A DNA stretch of 64,000 bases from Megalobrama amblycephala. Its lineage: Eukaryota > Chordata > Actinopteri > Cypriniformes > Xenocyprididae. The notes beneath the pieces were generated by a model. It ran no database searches and was not told the origin of the DNA. It was given only the letters and a program-made list of their open reading frames with translations. This document shows, one piece after another, positions 1 through 11,690 of this stretch. The DNA lies in contig NC_063052.1 of NCBI RefSeq assembly GCF_018812025.1, forward strand, positions 21,891,968-21,955,967. Direction: 5' to 3'. Made by a program: the position numbers and the translations under genes. Each line of letters starts with the position of its first letter. The stretch's first letter is position 1.

Positions 1-2109
1 AAAGTCAGAATTGTGTGATATAAAGTCGCAATTGTGAGTTATGAAGTCAGAATTGCGTGATATAAAGTCGCAATTGCGTGATATAAAGTCAGAATTGTGA
101 GATATGAAGTCAGAATTGCATGTTGTAAAGTCAGAATTGTGTGATATAAAGTCGCAATTGTGAGTTATAAAGTCAGAATTGCGTGATATAAAGTCAGAAT
201 TGCATGTTATAAAGTCAGAATTGCATGATATAAAGTCAGAATTGCAAGTTATAAAGTCAAAATTGTGTGATATAAAGTTAAAACTGTGTGATATAAAGTC
301 TCAATTGCGAGTTATATATCAGAATTGCATGATATAACATCAGAATTGCATGTTATAGTCAGAATTGTATGTCAGAATTGCGAGTTATAAAGTCAGAATT
401 GTGTGATATAAAGTAGCAATTGCATGTTATAAAGTCAGAATTGTGTGATATAAAGTCTCAATTGCGAGTTATAAAGTCAGAATTGCGTGATGTAAAGTAG
501 CAATTGCATGTTATAAATTCAGAATTGTGTGATATAAAGTCTCAATTGCGAGTTATAAAGTCAGAATTGTGTGATATAAAGTCTCAACTGCGAGTTCTAA
601 AGTCAGAATTGCGTGATGTAAAGTAGCAATTGCATGTTATAAAGTCAGAATTGTGATATAAAGTCGCAATTGTGAGTTATTAAGTCAGAATTGTGAGTTA
701 TTAAGTCAGAATTGTGTGATATAGTCGCAATTGTGAGTTCTAAAGTCAGAATTGCGTGATGTAAAGTAGCAATTGCATGTTATAAAGTCAGAATTGCGTG
801 ATATAAAGTCAGAATTGCGTGATATAAAGTCAGAATTGCGTGATATAAAGTCGCAATTGCGAGTTATAAAGTCAGAATTGCGTGATATAAAGTCAGAATT
901 GCATGTTATAAAGTCAGAATTGCATGATATAAAGTCAGAATTGCAAGTTATAAAGTCAAAATTGCGTGATATAAAGTCTCAGTTGTGAGTTCTAAAGTTA
1001 GAATTGCGAGTTATAAAGTCATAATTGCAAGTTATAAAGTTAAAACTGTGTGATATAAAGTCTCAATTGCGAGTTATATATCAGAATTGCGTGATATAAC
1101 GTCAGAATTGCATGTTATAGTCAGAATTGTATATGTCAGAACTGCAAGTTATAAAGTCAAAATTGCGTGACAAAGTCTCAATTGCGAGTTATAGAGTTAG
1201 AATTGCGAGTTATAAAGTCAGAATTGCATGATATAAAGTCAGAATTGCGTGATATAAAGTCGCAATTGTGAGTTATAAAGTCAGAATTGCGTGATATAAA
1301 GTCAGAATTGCGTGATATAAAGTCAGAATTGCGTGATATAAAGTCGCAATTGTGAGTTATAAAGTCAGAATTGCGTGATATAAAGTCGCAATTGTGAGTT
1401 ATAAAGTCAGAATTGCGTGATATAAAGTAGCAATTGCATGTTATAAAGTCAGAATTGTGATATAAAGTCTCAATTGCGAGTTCTAAAGTCAGAATTGCGT
1501 GATGTAAAGTAGCAATTGCATGTTATAAAGTCAGAATTGTGTGATATAAAGTCTCAATTGCGAGTTCTAAAGTCAGAATTGCGTGATGTAAAGTAGCAAT
1601 TGCATGTTATAAAGTCAGAATTGTGTGATATAAAGTTGCAATTGTGAGTTATAAAGTCAGAATTGCTTGATATAAAGTCAGAATTGCGTGATATAAAGTC
1701 GCAATTGTGAGTTATAAAGTCAGAATTGCGTGATATAAAGTAGCAATTGCATGTTATAAAGTCAGAATTGTGTGATATAAAGTCGCAATTGTGAGTTATA
1801 AAGTCAGAATTGCTTGATATAAAGTCAGAATTGCGTGATATAAAGTCAGAATTGCGTGATATAAAGTCAGAATTGCATGATATAAAGTCGCAATTGTGAG
1901 TTATAAAGTCAGAATTGCGTGATATAAAGTCAGAATTGCGTGATATAAAGTCAGAATTGCGTGATATAAAGTCAGAATTGCATGATATAAAGTCGCAATT
2001 GTGAGTTATAAAGTCAGAATTGCGTGATATAAAGTCAGAATTGCGCGATATAAAGTCAGAATTGCGTGATATAAAGTCGTAATTGTGAGTTATAAAGTCA
2101 GAATTGCAT

Positions 2110-3980
2110 GATATAAAGTCAGAATTGCGTGATATAAAGTAGCAATTGCATGTTATAAAGTCAGAATTGCATGATATAAAGTCAGAATCGCAAGTTATAA
2201 AGTCAAAATTGCGTGATATAAAGTCTCAGTTGTGAGTTCTAAAGTTAGAATTGCGAGTTATAAAGTCATAATTGCAAGTTATAAAGTTAAAACTGTGTGA
2301 TATAAAGTCTCAACTTTACATCACACAATTCTGACTTTAGAACTCACAATTGCGACTATATCACACAATTCTGACTTAATAACTCACAATTGCGACTTTA
2401 TATCACAATTCTGACTATAACATGCAATTGCTACTTTACATCACGCAATTCTGACTTTATAACTCACAATTGCGACTTTATATCACACAATTCTGACTTT
2501 ATAACATGCAATTGCTACTTTACATCACGCAATTCTGACTTTAGAACTCGCAGTTGAGACTTTATATCACACAATTATGACTATTTGCGTGATATAAAGT
2601 CAGAATTGCGTGATATAAAGTCGCAATTGTGAGTTATAAAGTCAGAATTGCGTGATATAAAGTCAGAATTGAGTGATATAAAGTCAGAATTGCGTGATAT
2701 AAAGTCGCAATTGTGAGTTATAAAGTCAGAATTGCATGATATAAAGTCAGAATCGCGTGATATAAAGTCAGAATTGCGTGATATAAAGTCAGAATTGCGA
2801 GTTATAAAGTCAGAATTGCGTGATATGAAGTCAGAATTGCGTGATATAAAGTAGCAATTGCATGTTATAAAGTCAGAATTGTGTGATATAAAGTCACAAT
2901 TGTGAGTTATAAAGTCAGAATTGCATGATATAGTCAGAATTGCGTGAAATAAAGTCAGAATTGCGTGATATAAAGTCAGAATTGTGTGATATAAAGTCGC
3001 AATTGCGAGTTATAAAGTCAGAATTGCGTGATATGAAGTCAGAATTGCGTGATATAAAGTCAGAATTGCGTGATATAAAGTCAGAATTGCGTGATATAAA
3101 GTAGCAATTGCATGTTATAAAGTCAGAATTGTGTGATATACAGTCGCAATTGTGAGTTATGAAGTCAGAATTGCGTGATATAAAGTCAGAATTGCGTGAT
3201 ATAAAGTCGCAATTGCGAGTTATAAAGTCAGAATTGCGTGATATAAAGTCAGAAACGCGTGATATAAAGTCGCAATTGCGAGTTATAAAGTCAGAATTGC
3301 GTGATATAAAGTCAGAAATGCGTGATATAAAGTCAGAATTGCGTGATATAAAGCCGCAATTGCGAGTTATAAAGTCCGAATTGCGTGATATAAAGTCAGA
3401 ATTGCGTGATATAAAGTCAGAATTGCGTGATATAAAGTCGCAATTGTGAGTTATAAAGTCAGAATTGCGTGATATGAAGTCAGAATTGTGTGATATAAAG
3501 TCAAAATTGCGTGATATAAAGTCAGAATTGTGTGATATAAAGTCAGAATTGTGAGTTATAAAGTCAGAATTGCGTGATATAAAGTCAGAATTGCGTGATA
3601 TAAAGTCGCAATTGCGAGTTATAAAGTCAGAATTGCGTGATATAAAGTCAGAATTGCGTGATATAAAGTCGCAATTGCGAGTTATAAAGTCAGAATTGCG
3701 TGATATAAAGTCAGAATTGCGTGATATAAAGTCAGAATTGCGTGATATAAAGTAGCAATTGCATGTTATAAAGTCAGAATTGTGTGATATAGTCGCAATT
3801 GTGAGTTATAAAGTCAGAATTGCTTGATATAAAGTCAGAATTGCGTGATATAAAGTCAGAATTGCGTGATATAAAGTCGCAATTCCGAGTTATAAAGTCA
3901 GAATTGCGTGATATAAAGTCAGAAATGCGTGATATAAAGTCGCAATTGCGAGTTATAAAGTCGCAATTGCGAGTTATAAA
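2110..3980 (+). repeat. Higher-order repeat block, copy 1 (with its inverted island)
   Basis: This stretch of monomers, including their private point variants and an inverted island, reappears at about 6142-7970. The offset is 4032 bp before the island and 4034 bp after it; a 2-bp deletion inside the island explains the change. Near 3620-3700 the offset drops by 42 bp, exactly two monomers. It is a duplication of a multi-monomer block, not independent amplification. Confidence 0.9.
2312..2584 (-). repeat. Inverted island of minisatellite monomers, copy 1
   Basis: The monomers flip to the minus orientation (units read as TCACGCAATTCTGAC) for about 270 bp, then return to the plus orientation at TTGCGTGATATAAAG. 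The flip occurs at AAGTCTCAACTTTACATC. Confidence 0.93.
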
Positions 3981-6141
3981 GTCAGAATTGCTGATATAAA
4001 GTCAGAATTGCGTGATATAAAGTCAGAATTGCATGATATAAAGTCAGAATTGCGTGATATAAAGTCAGAATTGCGTGATATAAAGTCAGAATTGCGAGTT
4101 ATAAAGTCAGAATTGCGTGATATAAAGTCAGAATTGCGTGATATAAAGTCGCAATTGCATGTTATAAAGTCAGAATTGCGTGATATAAAGTCAGAATTGC
4201 GTGATATAAAGTCAGAATTGCATGATATAGTCAGAATTGCGTGATAAAGTCAGAATTGCGTGATATAAAGTCAGAATTGTGTGATATAAAGTCGCAATTG
4301 CGAGTTATAAAGTCAGAATTGCGTGATATAAAGTCAGAATTGCGTGATATAAAGTCGCAATTGTGAGTTATAAAGTCAGAATTGCGTGATATAAAGTCAG
4401 AATTGCGTGATATAAAGTCAATTGCGAATGAATGTGATATAAAGTCAGAATTGCGTGATATAAAGTCAGAATTGCGTGATATAAAGTAGCAATTGCGTTA
4501 TAAAGTCAGAATTGCGTGATATAAAGTCGCAATTGTGAGATAAAGTCAGAATTGCTTGATATAAAGTCAGAATTGCGTGATATAAAGTCAGAATTGCGTG
4601 ATATAAAGTCGCAATTGAGTATAAAGTCAGAATTGCGTGATATAAAGTCAGAATTGCGTGATATAAAGTCGCAATTGCGAGTTATAAAGTCGCAATTGCG
4701 AGTTATAAAGTCAGAATTGCTTGATATAAAGTCAGAATTGCGTGATATAAAGTCAGAATTGTGATATAAAGTCAGAATTGTGAGTATAAAGTCAAATTGC
4801 GTGAGTTATAAAGTCAGAATTGCGTGATATAAAGTCGCAATTGCGAGTTATAAAGTCAGAATTGCGTGATATAAAGTCGCAATTGCGAGTTATAAAGTCA
4901 GAATTGCGTGATATAAGTCAGAATTGTGATATAAAGTCGCAATTGTGAGTTATAAAGTCAGAATTGCGTGAGAATTGCTGATATAAAGTCGAATTGCGTG
5001 ATATAAAGTCAGAATTGTGAGATATAAAGTGCAATTGCGAGTTATAAAGTCAGAATTGCTTGATATGAAGTCAGAATTGCGTGATATAAAGTCGCATTGC
5101 GAGTTATAAAGTCAGAATTGCTGATGTCAGAATTGCGTGATATAAAGTCAGAATTGCGTGATATAAAGTCAGAATTGTGAGATATAAAGTTGCAATTGTG
5201 AGTTATAAAGTCAGAATTGCTTGATATGAAGTCAGAATTGCGTGATATAAAGTCGCAATTGCGAGTTATAAAGTCAGAATTGCGTGATATGAAGTCAGAA
5301 TTGCGTGATATAAAGTCAGAATTGCGTGATATAAAGTCAGAATTGCGTGATATAAAGTCGCAATTGCATGTTATAAAGTCAGAATTGTGTGATATAAAGT
5401 CGCAATTGTGAGTTATAAAGTCAGAATTGCTTGATATAGTCAGAATTGCGTGAAATAAAGTCAGAATTGCGTGATATAAAGTCAGAATTGTGTGATATAA
5501 AGTCGCAATTGCGATTATAAAGTCAGAATTGCGTGATATGAAGTCAGAATTGCGTGATATAAAGTCAGAATTGCGTGATATAAAGTCAGAATTGCGTGAT
5601 ATAAAGTAGCAATTGCATGTTATAAAGTCAGAATTGTGTGATATAAAGTCGCAATTGTGAGTTATAAAGTCAGAATTGCGTGATATAAAGTAGCAATTGC
5701 ATGTTATAAAGTCAGAATTGTGTGATATAGTCGCAATTGTGAGTTATAAAGTCAGAATTGCTTGATATAAAGTCAGAATTGCGTGATATAAAGTCAGAAT
5801 TGCGTGATATAAAGTCGCAATTCCGAGTTATAAAGTCAGAATTGCGTGATATAAAGTCAGAAATGCGTGATATAAAGTCGCAATTGCGAGTTATAAAGTC
5901 GCAATTGCGAGTTATAAAGTCAGAATTGCTTGATATAAAGTCAGAATTGCGTGATATAAAGTCAGAATTGCATGATATAAAGTCAGAATTGTGAGATATA
6001 AAGTTGCAATTGTGAGTTATAAAGTCAGAATTGCTTGATATAAAGTCGCAATTGCGAGTTATAAAGTCAGAATTGCGTGATATAAAGTCGCAATTGCGAG
6101 TTATAAAGTCAGAATTGCGTGATATGAAGTCAGAATTGCGT

Positions 6142-7970
6142 GATATAAAGTCAGAATTGCGTGATATAAAGTAGCAATTGCATGTTATAAAGTCAGAATT
6201 GCATGATATAAAGTCAGAATCGCAAGTTATAAAGTCAAAATTGCGTGATATAAAGTCTCAGTTGTGAGTTCTAAAGTTAGAATTGCGAGTTATAAAGTCA
6301 TAATTGCAAGTTATAAAGTTAAAACTGTGTGATATAAAGTCTCAACTTTACATCACACAATTCTGACTTTAGAACTCACAATTGCGACTATATCACACAA
6401 TTCTGACTTAATAACTCACAATTGCGACTTTATATCACAATTCTGACTTTATAACATGCAATTGCTACTTTACATCACGCAATTCTGACTTTATAACTCA
6501 CAATTGCGACTTTATATCACACAATTCTGACTTTATAACATGCAATTGCTACTTTACATCACGCAATTCTGACTTTAGAACTCGCAGTTGAGACTTTATA
6601 TCACACAATTATGACTATTTGCGTGATATAAAGTCAGAATTGCGTGATATAAAGTCGCAATTGTGAGTTATAAAGTCAGAATTGCGTGATATAAAGTCAG
6701 AATTGAGTGATATAAAGTCAGAATTGCGTGATATAAAGTCGCAATTGTGAGTTATAAAGTCAGAATTGCATGATATAAAGTCAGAATCGCGTGATATAAA
6801 GTCAGAATTGCGTGATATAAAGTCAGAATTGCGAGTTATAAAGTCAGAATTGCGTGATATGAAGTCAGAATTGCGTGATATAAAGTAGCAATTGCATGTT
6901 ATAAAGTCAGAATTGTGTGATATAAAGTCACAATTGTGAGTTATAAAGTCAGAATTGCATGATATAGTCAGAATTGCGTGAAATAAAGTCAGAATTGCGT
7001 GATATAAAGTCAGAATTGTGTGATATAAAGTCGCAATTGCGAGTTATAAAGTCAGAATTGCGTGATATGAAGTCAGAATTGCGTGATATAAAGTCAGAAT
7101 TGCGTGATATAAAGTCAGAATTGCGTGATATAAAGTAGCAATTGCATGTTATAAAGTCAGAATTGTGTGATATACAGTCGCAATTGTGAGTTATGAAGTC
7201 AGAATTGCGTGATATAAAGTCAGAATTGCGTGATATAAAGTCGCAATTGCGAGTTATAAAGTCAGAATTGCGTGATATAAAGTCAGAAACGCGTGATATA
7301 AAGTCGCAATTGCGAGTTATAAAGTCAGAATTGCGTGATATAAAGTCAGAAATGCGTGATATAAAGTCAGAATTGCGTGATATAAAGCCGCAATTGCGAG
7401 TTATAAAGTCCGAATTGCGTGATATAAAGTCAGAATTGCGTGATATAAAGTCAGAATTGCGTGATATAAAGTCGCAATTGTGAGTTATAAAGTCAGAATT
7501 GCGTGATATGAAGTCAGAATTGTGTGATATAAAGTCAAAATTGCGTGATATAAAGTCAGAATTGTGTGATATAAAGTCAGAATTGTGAGTTATAAAGTCA
7601 GAATTGCGTGATATAAAGTCAGAATTGCGTGATATAAAGTCAGAATTGCGTGATATAAAGTCGCAATTGCGAGTTAAAAAGTCAGAATTGCGTGATATAA
7701 AGTCAGAATTGCGTGATATAAAGTCAGAATTGCGTGATATAAAGTAGCAATTGCATGTTATAAAGTCAGAATTGTGTGATATAGTCGCAATTGTGAGTTA
7801 TAAAGTCAGAATTGCTTGATATAAAGTCAGAATTGCGTGATATAAAGTCAGAATTGCGTGATATAAAGTCGCAATTCCGAGTTATAAAGTCAGAATTGCG
7901 TGATATAAAGTCAGAAATGCGTGATATAAAGTCGCAATTGCGAGTTATAAAGTCGCAATTGCGAGTTATA
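6142..7970 (+). repeat. Higher-order repeat block, copy 2
   Basis: Second copy of the block seen at 2110-3980, nearly identical and in the same order. It contains the same rare variants: a TACAGTCGC unit, a GAAACGCG unit, a GAAATGCG unit and an AAGCCGC unit. Confidence 0.9.
6344..6616 (-). repeat. Inverted island of minisatellite monomers, copy 2
   Basis: Same inverted segment as at 2312-2584, with the same junction sequences on both sides. It differs by a 2-bp insertion (CTGACTTTATAAC instead of CTGACTATAAC). Sharing both breakpoints means the inversion happened once and was then copied with the block. Confidence 0.93.
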
Positions 7971-9500
7971 AAGTCAGAATTGCTTGATATAAAGTCAGAA
8001 TTGCGTGATATAAAGTCAGAATTTCATGATATAAAGTCAGAATTGTGAGATATAAAGTTGCAATTGTGAGTTATAAAGTCAGAATTGCTTGATATAAAGT
8101 CGCAATTGCGAGTTATAAAGTCAGAATTGCGTGATATAAAGTCGCAATTGCGAGTTATAAAGTCAGAATTGCGTGATATGAAGTCAGAATTGCGTGATAT
8201 AAAGTCGCAATTGTGAGTTATAAAGTCAGAATTGCTTGATACAAAGTCAGAATTGCGTGATATAAAGTCAGAATTGCGTGATATAAAGTCAGAATTGTGA
8301 GATATAAAGTTGCAATTGTGAGTTATAAAGTCAGAATTGCTTGATATGAAGTCAGAATTGCGTGATATAAAGTCGCAATTGCGAGTTATAAAGTCAGAAT
8401 TGCGTGATATGAAGTCAGAATTGCGTGATATAAAGTCAGAATTGCGTGATATAAAGTCAGAATTGCGTGATATAAAGTAGCAATTGCATGTTATAAAGTC
8501 AGAATTGTGTGATATAAAGTTGCAATTGCGAGTTATAAAGTCAGAATTGCGTGATATAAAGTCAGAAATGCGTGATATAAAGTCACAATTGCGAGTTATA
8601 AAGTCAGAATTGCTTGATATAAAGTCAGAATTGCGTGATATAAAGTCAGAATTGCGTGATATAAAGTCGCAATTGCGAGTTATAAAGTCAGAATTGCGTG
8701 ATATGAAGTCAGAAACGTGTGATATAAAGTCGCAATTGCGAGTTATAAAGTCAGAATTGCGTGATATAAAGTCGCAATTGCAAGTTATAAAGTCAGAATT
8801 GTGAGATATAAAGTTGCAATTGTGAGTTATAAAGTCAGAATTGCTTGATATAAAGTCGCAATTGCGAGTTATAAAGTCAGAATTGCGTGATATAAAGTCG
8901 CAATTGCGAGTTATAAAGTCAGAATTGCGTGATATAAAGTCGCAATTGCAAGTTATAAAGTCAGAATTGTGAGATATAAAGTCGCAATTGCGAGTTATAA
9001 AGTCAGAATTGCGTGATATAAAGTCAGAATTGCGTGATATAAAGTCAGAATTGTGTGATATAAAGTCGCAATTGCGAGTTATAAAGTCAGAATTGCGTGA
9101 TATAAAGTCGCAATTGCAAGTTATAAAGTCAGAATTGTGAGATATAAAGTTGCAATTGTGAGTTATAAAGTCAGAATTGCTTGATATAAAGTCGCAATTG
9201 CGAGTTATAAAGTCAGAATTGCGTGATATAAAGTCGCAATTGCGAGTTATAAAGTCAGAATTGCGTGATATAAAGTCGCAATTGCAAGTTATAAAGTCAG
9301 AATTGTGAGATATAAAGTCGCAATTGCGAGTTATAAAGTCAGAATTGCGTGATATAAAGTCAGAATTGCGTGATATAAAGTCAGAATTGCGTGATATAAA
9401 GTCAGAATTGCGTGATATAAAGTCGCAACTGCAAGTTATAAAGTCAGAATTGCGAGATATAAAGTCGCAATTGCAAGTTATAAAGTCAGAATTGCGAGAT

Positions 9501-9675
9501 ATACACTTGCAATTCTGACTTTTTTCTCAGGAATGCGAGTTTATAACAAAAGTCAGAGAAAAAAAGTTAGAATTGCGAGAGATATAAACTCGCAATTGTA
9601 AGAAAAAAAATCTGAAATGTGAGATAAAAAGTCGCAATTATCTAAAGTCGCATAATTATGTTTTTATTCCGTGGC
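9501..9675 (+). repeat. Degenerate right edge of the minisatellite, probable parent element end
   Basis: Units here are diverged and more widely spaced. They contain runs of A or T between AATTGCGAG and TCGCAATT motifs and partly fold back on themselves. The array stops at TTATTCCGTGGCTTCCATAC. I recall very similar longer units and a TTTTATTCC-type end from dispersed repeats in cyprinid genomes, so this edge may preserve the ancestral transposon-like element; that is recognition from memory. Confidence 0.6.
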
Positions 9676-10086
9676 TTCCATACCCAATTGATGTCAATGA
9701 CATGTCATTTGTTGATGCATTTATCTGTATACATGAGTCGTTTTTGCTGTTTAGATTTAATAAATCCTCTTTTTAAACTAGGAAGAAAGTTTATAGTATG
9801 TTTTTAACTCAAAAAAATCAAGGAAAATGTGACTCCTTATGCCAGCTTAACATTTAAAAAAATGTTCATTGTTAGGGAGAAGCCAAGTTGGTTTGCAAAG
9901 TACAAGATTATTTAAAGATTTATAAACATCCGTTAAACACTCATTTGGCAGTGTGCATAAAAAGTTGAAAGACAACCAGCAAAAAATGTTTTATTTAAAA
10001 ACAAAAACAAAAAAAAACTATGTGAATAATTGTAAATCTACAACATTTAATATAAACATAATATAACACTAAATCCGAAGTAATAT
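9676..10086. other. AT-rich intron 7 sequence, no feature seen
   Basis: Unique-looking AT-rich sequence between the minisatellite and the SINE-like element. I see no exon, open frame or repeat structure here. Confidence 0.6.
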
Positions 10087-10165
10087 TAAGTCTGTGGCTC
10101 AACTGGTAGAGCACGATGCTGGCAAAACCAAGGTCAAGGGTTTGATTCCCAAGGAAACAGATACA
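10087..10165 (+). mobile_element. tRNA-derived SINE head fragment
   Basis: The sequence has a pol III-type box A (TGGCTCAACTGG) and, 30-odd bases later, a box B (GGGTTTGATTCCC). The spacing and the GGTAGAGCA context are those of a tRNA-Ala-like SINE head. The anticodon arm is mutated (GATGCTGGCAAAACC), so it is not a functional tRNA. It ends about 50 bp from the splice donor of exon 7 and is antisense to the gene. Confidence 0.65.
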
Positions 10166-10216
10166 TGTCTGCCAAATGCCTGAATTTAATAATGATGCTT
10201 CTTCCTTCTTCCTTAC

Positions 10217-10370
10217 CGAGGAAAGCAGATGGTGACACAGTGCCGTTGCTACGAGAGACCATGACACTGATGCCAGTCTCCACAAATGGAACAGAGAACT
10301 CCACAACCTCTGACCTCTCCTCATTAATAGTCAGGGAGCCGATCGCCATGTCGGCCCGCTTGGACACCAC
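10217..10370 (-). CDS. grin2d: GluN2D-like exon 7: S1 glutamate-contact segment
   Basis: This 154-bp exon encodes residues 550-600 plus the first base of a Glu codon. It runs from [19 protein letters not shown] to [10 protein letters not shown] and covers the end of S1 up to the pre-M1 linker. In GluN2 subunits the residues equivalent to Ser561, Thr563 and Arg568 bind the alpha-carboxylate of glutamate; all three are present. The acceptor reads CCCCACCAG before GTGGTG, and the donor reads CTCG followed by GTAAGG. The split codon G/AG predicts EPYSPAVW, the normal GluN2 continuation into M1, in the next exon. That exon is not in the remaining 10 kb of the window. One oddity is VVSKRAD where mammalian GluN2D has VFYQRAD. 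Confidence 0.96.
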
Positions 10371-10667
10371 CTGGTGGGGAAAGAGGCTAATAACATTATG
10401 AACAGAGAAAGTGAATTAAAAAAGTGAACAGGTTTGTCAAGATAGTAACTAACTTTTATTATTTGAATGTTGCTTAGTTTGGACATTTAAAAAAGTTAAA
10501 TTATATGTTTATAATTTATATTCAAGAACATTAACTTGCATATTAAGCCTGATGCTTCATCAGTGACACAATTCAAGAAAAAAAACCTTCTGCACCTGAA
10601 TTCAGTGGACTTTGTGACAATAAAATCAAGATCAACAAATAGTCGAGAGATAAAATGAGGGCCTGAC
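10371..10667 (-). other. Intron 6, short
   Basis: 297-bp AT-rich intron between exons 6 and 7 with canonical GT/AG borders. Nothing else is seen in it. Confidence 0.85.
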
Positions 10668-10836
10668 CTCCCCGACCATTCCATTCCACTCTCCATCTAT
10701 GTTCTTTCCATGCCTGCCATTGGTCACCAGATAGAGGTCATAGGTGAAGCCCACTATTTTAGCCAGGCGCTTGAGAACATCAATACAGAAGCCTTTGCAG
10801 CAGTGCTTCATGGATTGAATGCCCTCAACAACCATG
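10668..10836 (-). CDS. grin2d: GluN2D-like exon 6: S1 CCKGFC segment
   Basis: 169-bp exon: one base completing Ser493, then residues 494-549, from [10 protein letters not shown] to EWNGMVGE. It holds the invariant CCKGFC motif, whose cysteines form the loop-1 disulfides of GluN2, followed by IDVLKRLA and [13 protein letters not shown]. His535 corresponds to the glutamate-site histidine of GluN2A: it lies 26 residues before Ser561, the family spacing. The acceptor is TTCAATTACAG and the donor GGGGAG followed by GTCAGG. The stretch between exon 5's LPLNT and CCKGFC is shorter than in mammals and lacks their proline-rich insert. Confidence 0.96.
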
Positions 10837-11213
10837 CTGTAATTGAAAAGAAGAAGAAGAGAAAGACATAGAAAAGGAAAAAGAAACAGAAAGGGGACAG
10901 TGACAAAAGAAAGAAATAATGTAGAGAAACCAAGTAAAAGAAACTAAATGAACATCCCTGCTTAGAATTCAGTGCTTTGTCACCTAAGGCAAACACACAT
11001 AATCTGGGGTCTATCAGCATAAAGCATAAGATTCTTAAAGGAAATTGTCTGCTGTTTTAAAAACCAGTACTGGAGTTGTGATCAAATAGAAAAAGGTTAT
11101 TTATCTAAATACTGTATGTCATATTTCACCCAAAAATATAATACAAAAAAAATATTTAAATGTTTTATTTAAAGCCAATTTGCAAAAACATTTTTGAGAT
11201 TTTAGCCTTTTGA

Positions 11214-11214
<1 letters not shown>

Positions 11215-11278
<64 letters not shown>
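11215..11278. repeat. (TA)n microsatellite
   Basis: About 32 TA dinucleotides, directly abutting a Tc1-type MITE end. Tc1/mariner elements target TA, so the array probably began as, or attracted, the target site. Confidence 0.95.
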
Positions 11279-11281
<3 letters not shown>

Positions 11282-11478
11282 TAAAACAAAATTTATTGAG
11301 ACACCTTGAACATTTCATTAATTAATACAGTTTATTCACTATAGTTTAAAAAAATGGTAATAAAATATGACAAGATCTCAGCGTTAAACTGTTGAAAAAA
11401 TGAATCTTAATAATGTCAGATAACACTTAAGCAAAACATGGTTAGGTCAAAGTGTCTGAATAATTTTTGGTTCCACTG
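11279..11478. mobile_element. Tc1/mariner MITE, 200 bp
   Basis: Terminal inverted repeats CAGTAAAACAAAATTTATTG and, on the other strand, CAGTGGAACCAAAAATTATT extend into GAGACAC or CAGACAC. A TA dinucleotide flanks each end (11277-11278 and 11479-11480). There is no coding capacity. Confidence 0.85.
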
Positions 11479-11589
11479 TATGAAGAATTTTTGTGTATAA
11501 TATAGTTTACTTTATTTTGCTATCCTCACTTATATAAATGAACTAAAGTGTCCTGCAGCCACTAGCAAAAATATATAAAAAATAAAAAA

Positions 11590-11615
11590 AATTTCTGAAT
11601 AATTTTTGGTTTGAC

Positions 11616-11672
<57 letters not shown>

Positions 11673-11690
11673 TTATTTATTTATTTTTTT
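11590..11690. repeat. Orphan MITE end plus (TG)n(TA)n(TTTA)n microsatellite
   Basis: CTGAATAATTTTTGGTTTG at 11595-11613 repeats the right terminus of the neighbouring MITE and runs into ACTG. It is followed by TG repeats (11616-11636), TA repeats to 11668 and TTTA repeats to about 11684. Confidence 0.75.

Larger units (their letters stand above)
1..9500 (+). repeat. 21-bp minisatellite array, about 9.5 kb
   Basis: This is an essentially uninterrupted tandem array whose monomer is 21 bp. The main type is AGTCAGAATTGCGTGATAT plus AA. Common variants have AGTCGCAATTGCGAGTTAT or AGTAGCAATTGCATGTTAT in the same register. Because 21 is divisible by three, one frame stays open and reads as a KSELRDI-type heptad for up to 106 residues; I regard that as a by-product of the period, not a protein. 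The array is cut off by the window edge, so the true length is larger. It lies in the grin2d-like intron after exon 7. Some units are shortened by deletions of a few bases (for example around 4960-5130). The right edge decays between 9490 and 9660. Confidence 0.97.

Noticed and set aside
773..9518. Eleven open frames of 61-106 codons made of KSELRDI-type heptads, which look like coiled-coil proteins
   Set aside because: The 21-bp period keeps any starting frame open, the frames begin and end wherever a monomer gains a stop or a deletion, and there are no splice, promoter or codon-bias signs. They are products of the satellite.
1..10216. Search for the next receptor exon (M1-M3 pore)
   Set aside because: No minus-strand frame here encodes the EPYSPAVW or SYTANLAAF motifs; the exon must lie beyond the window's left edge or be missing from the assembly.
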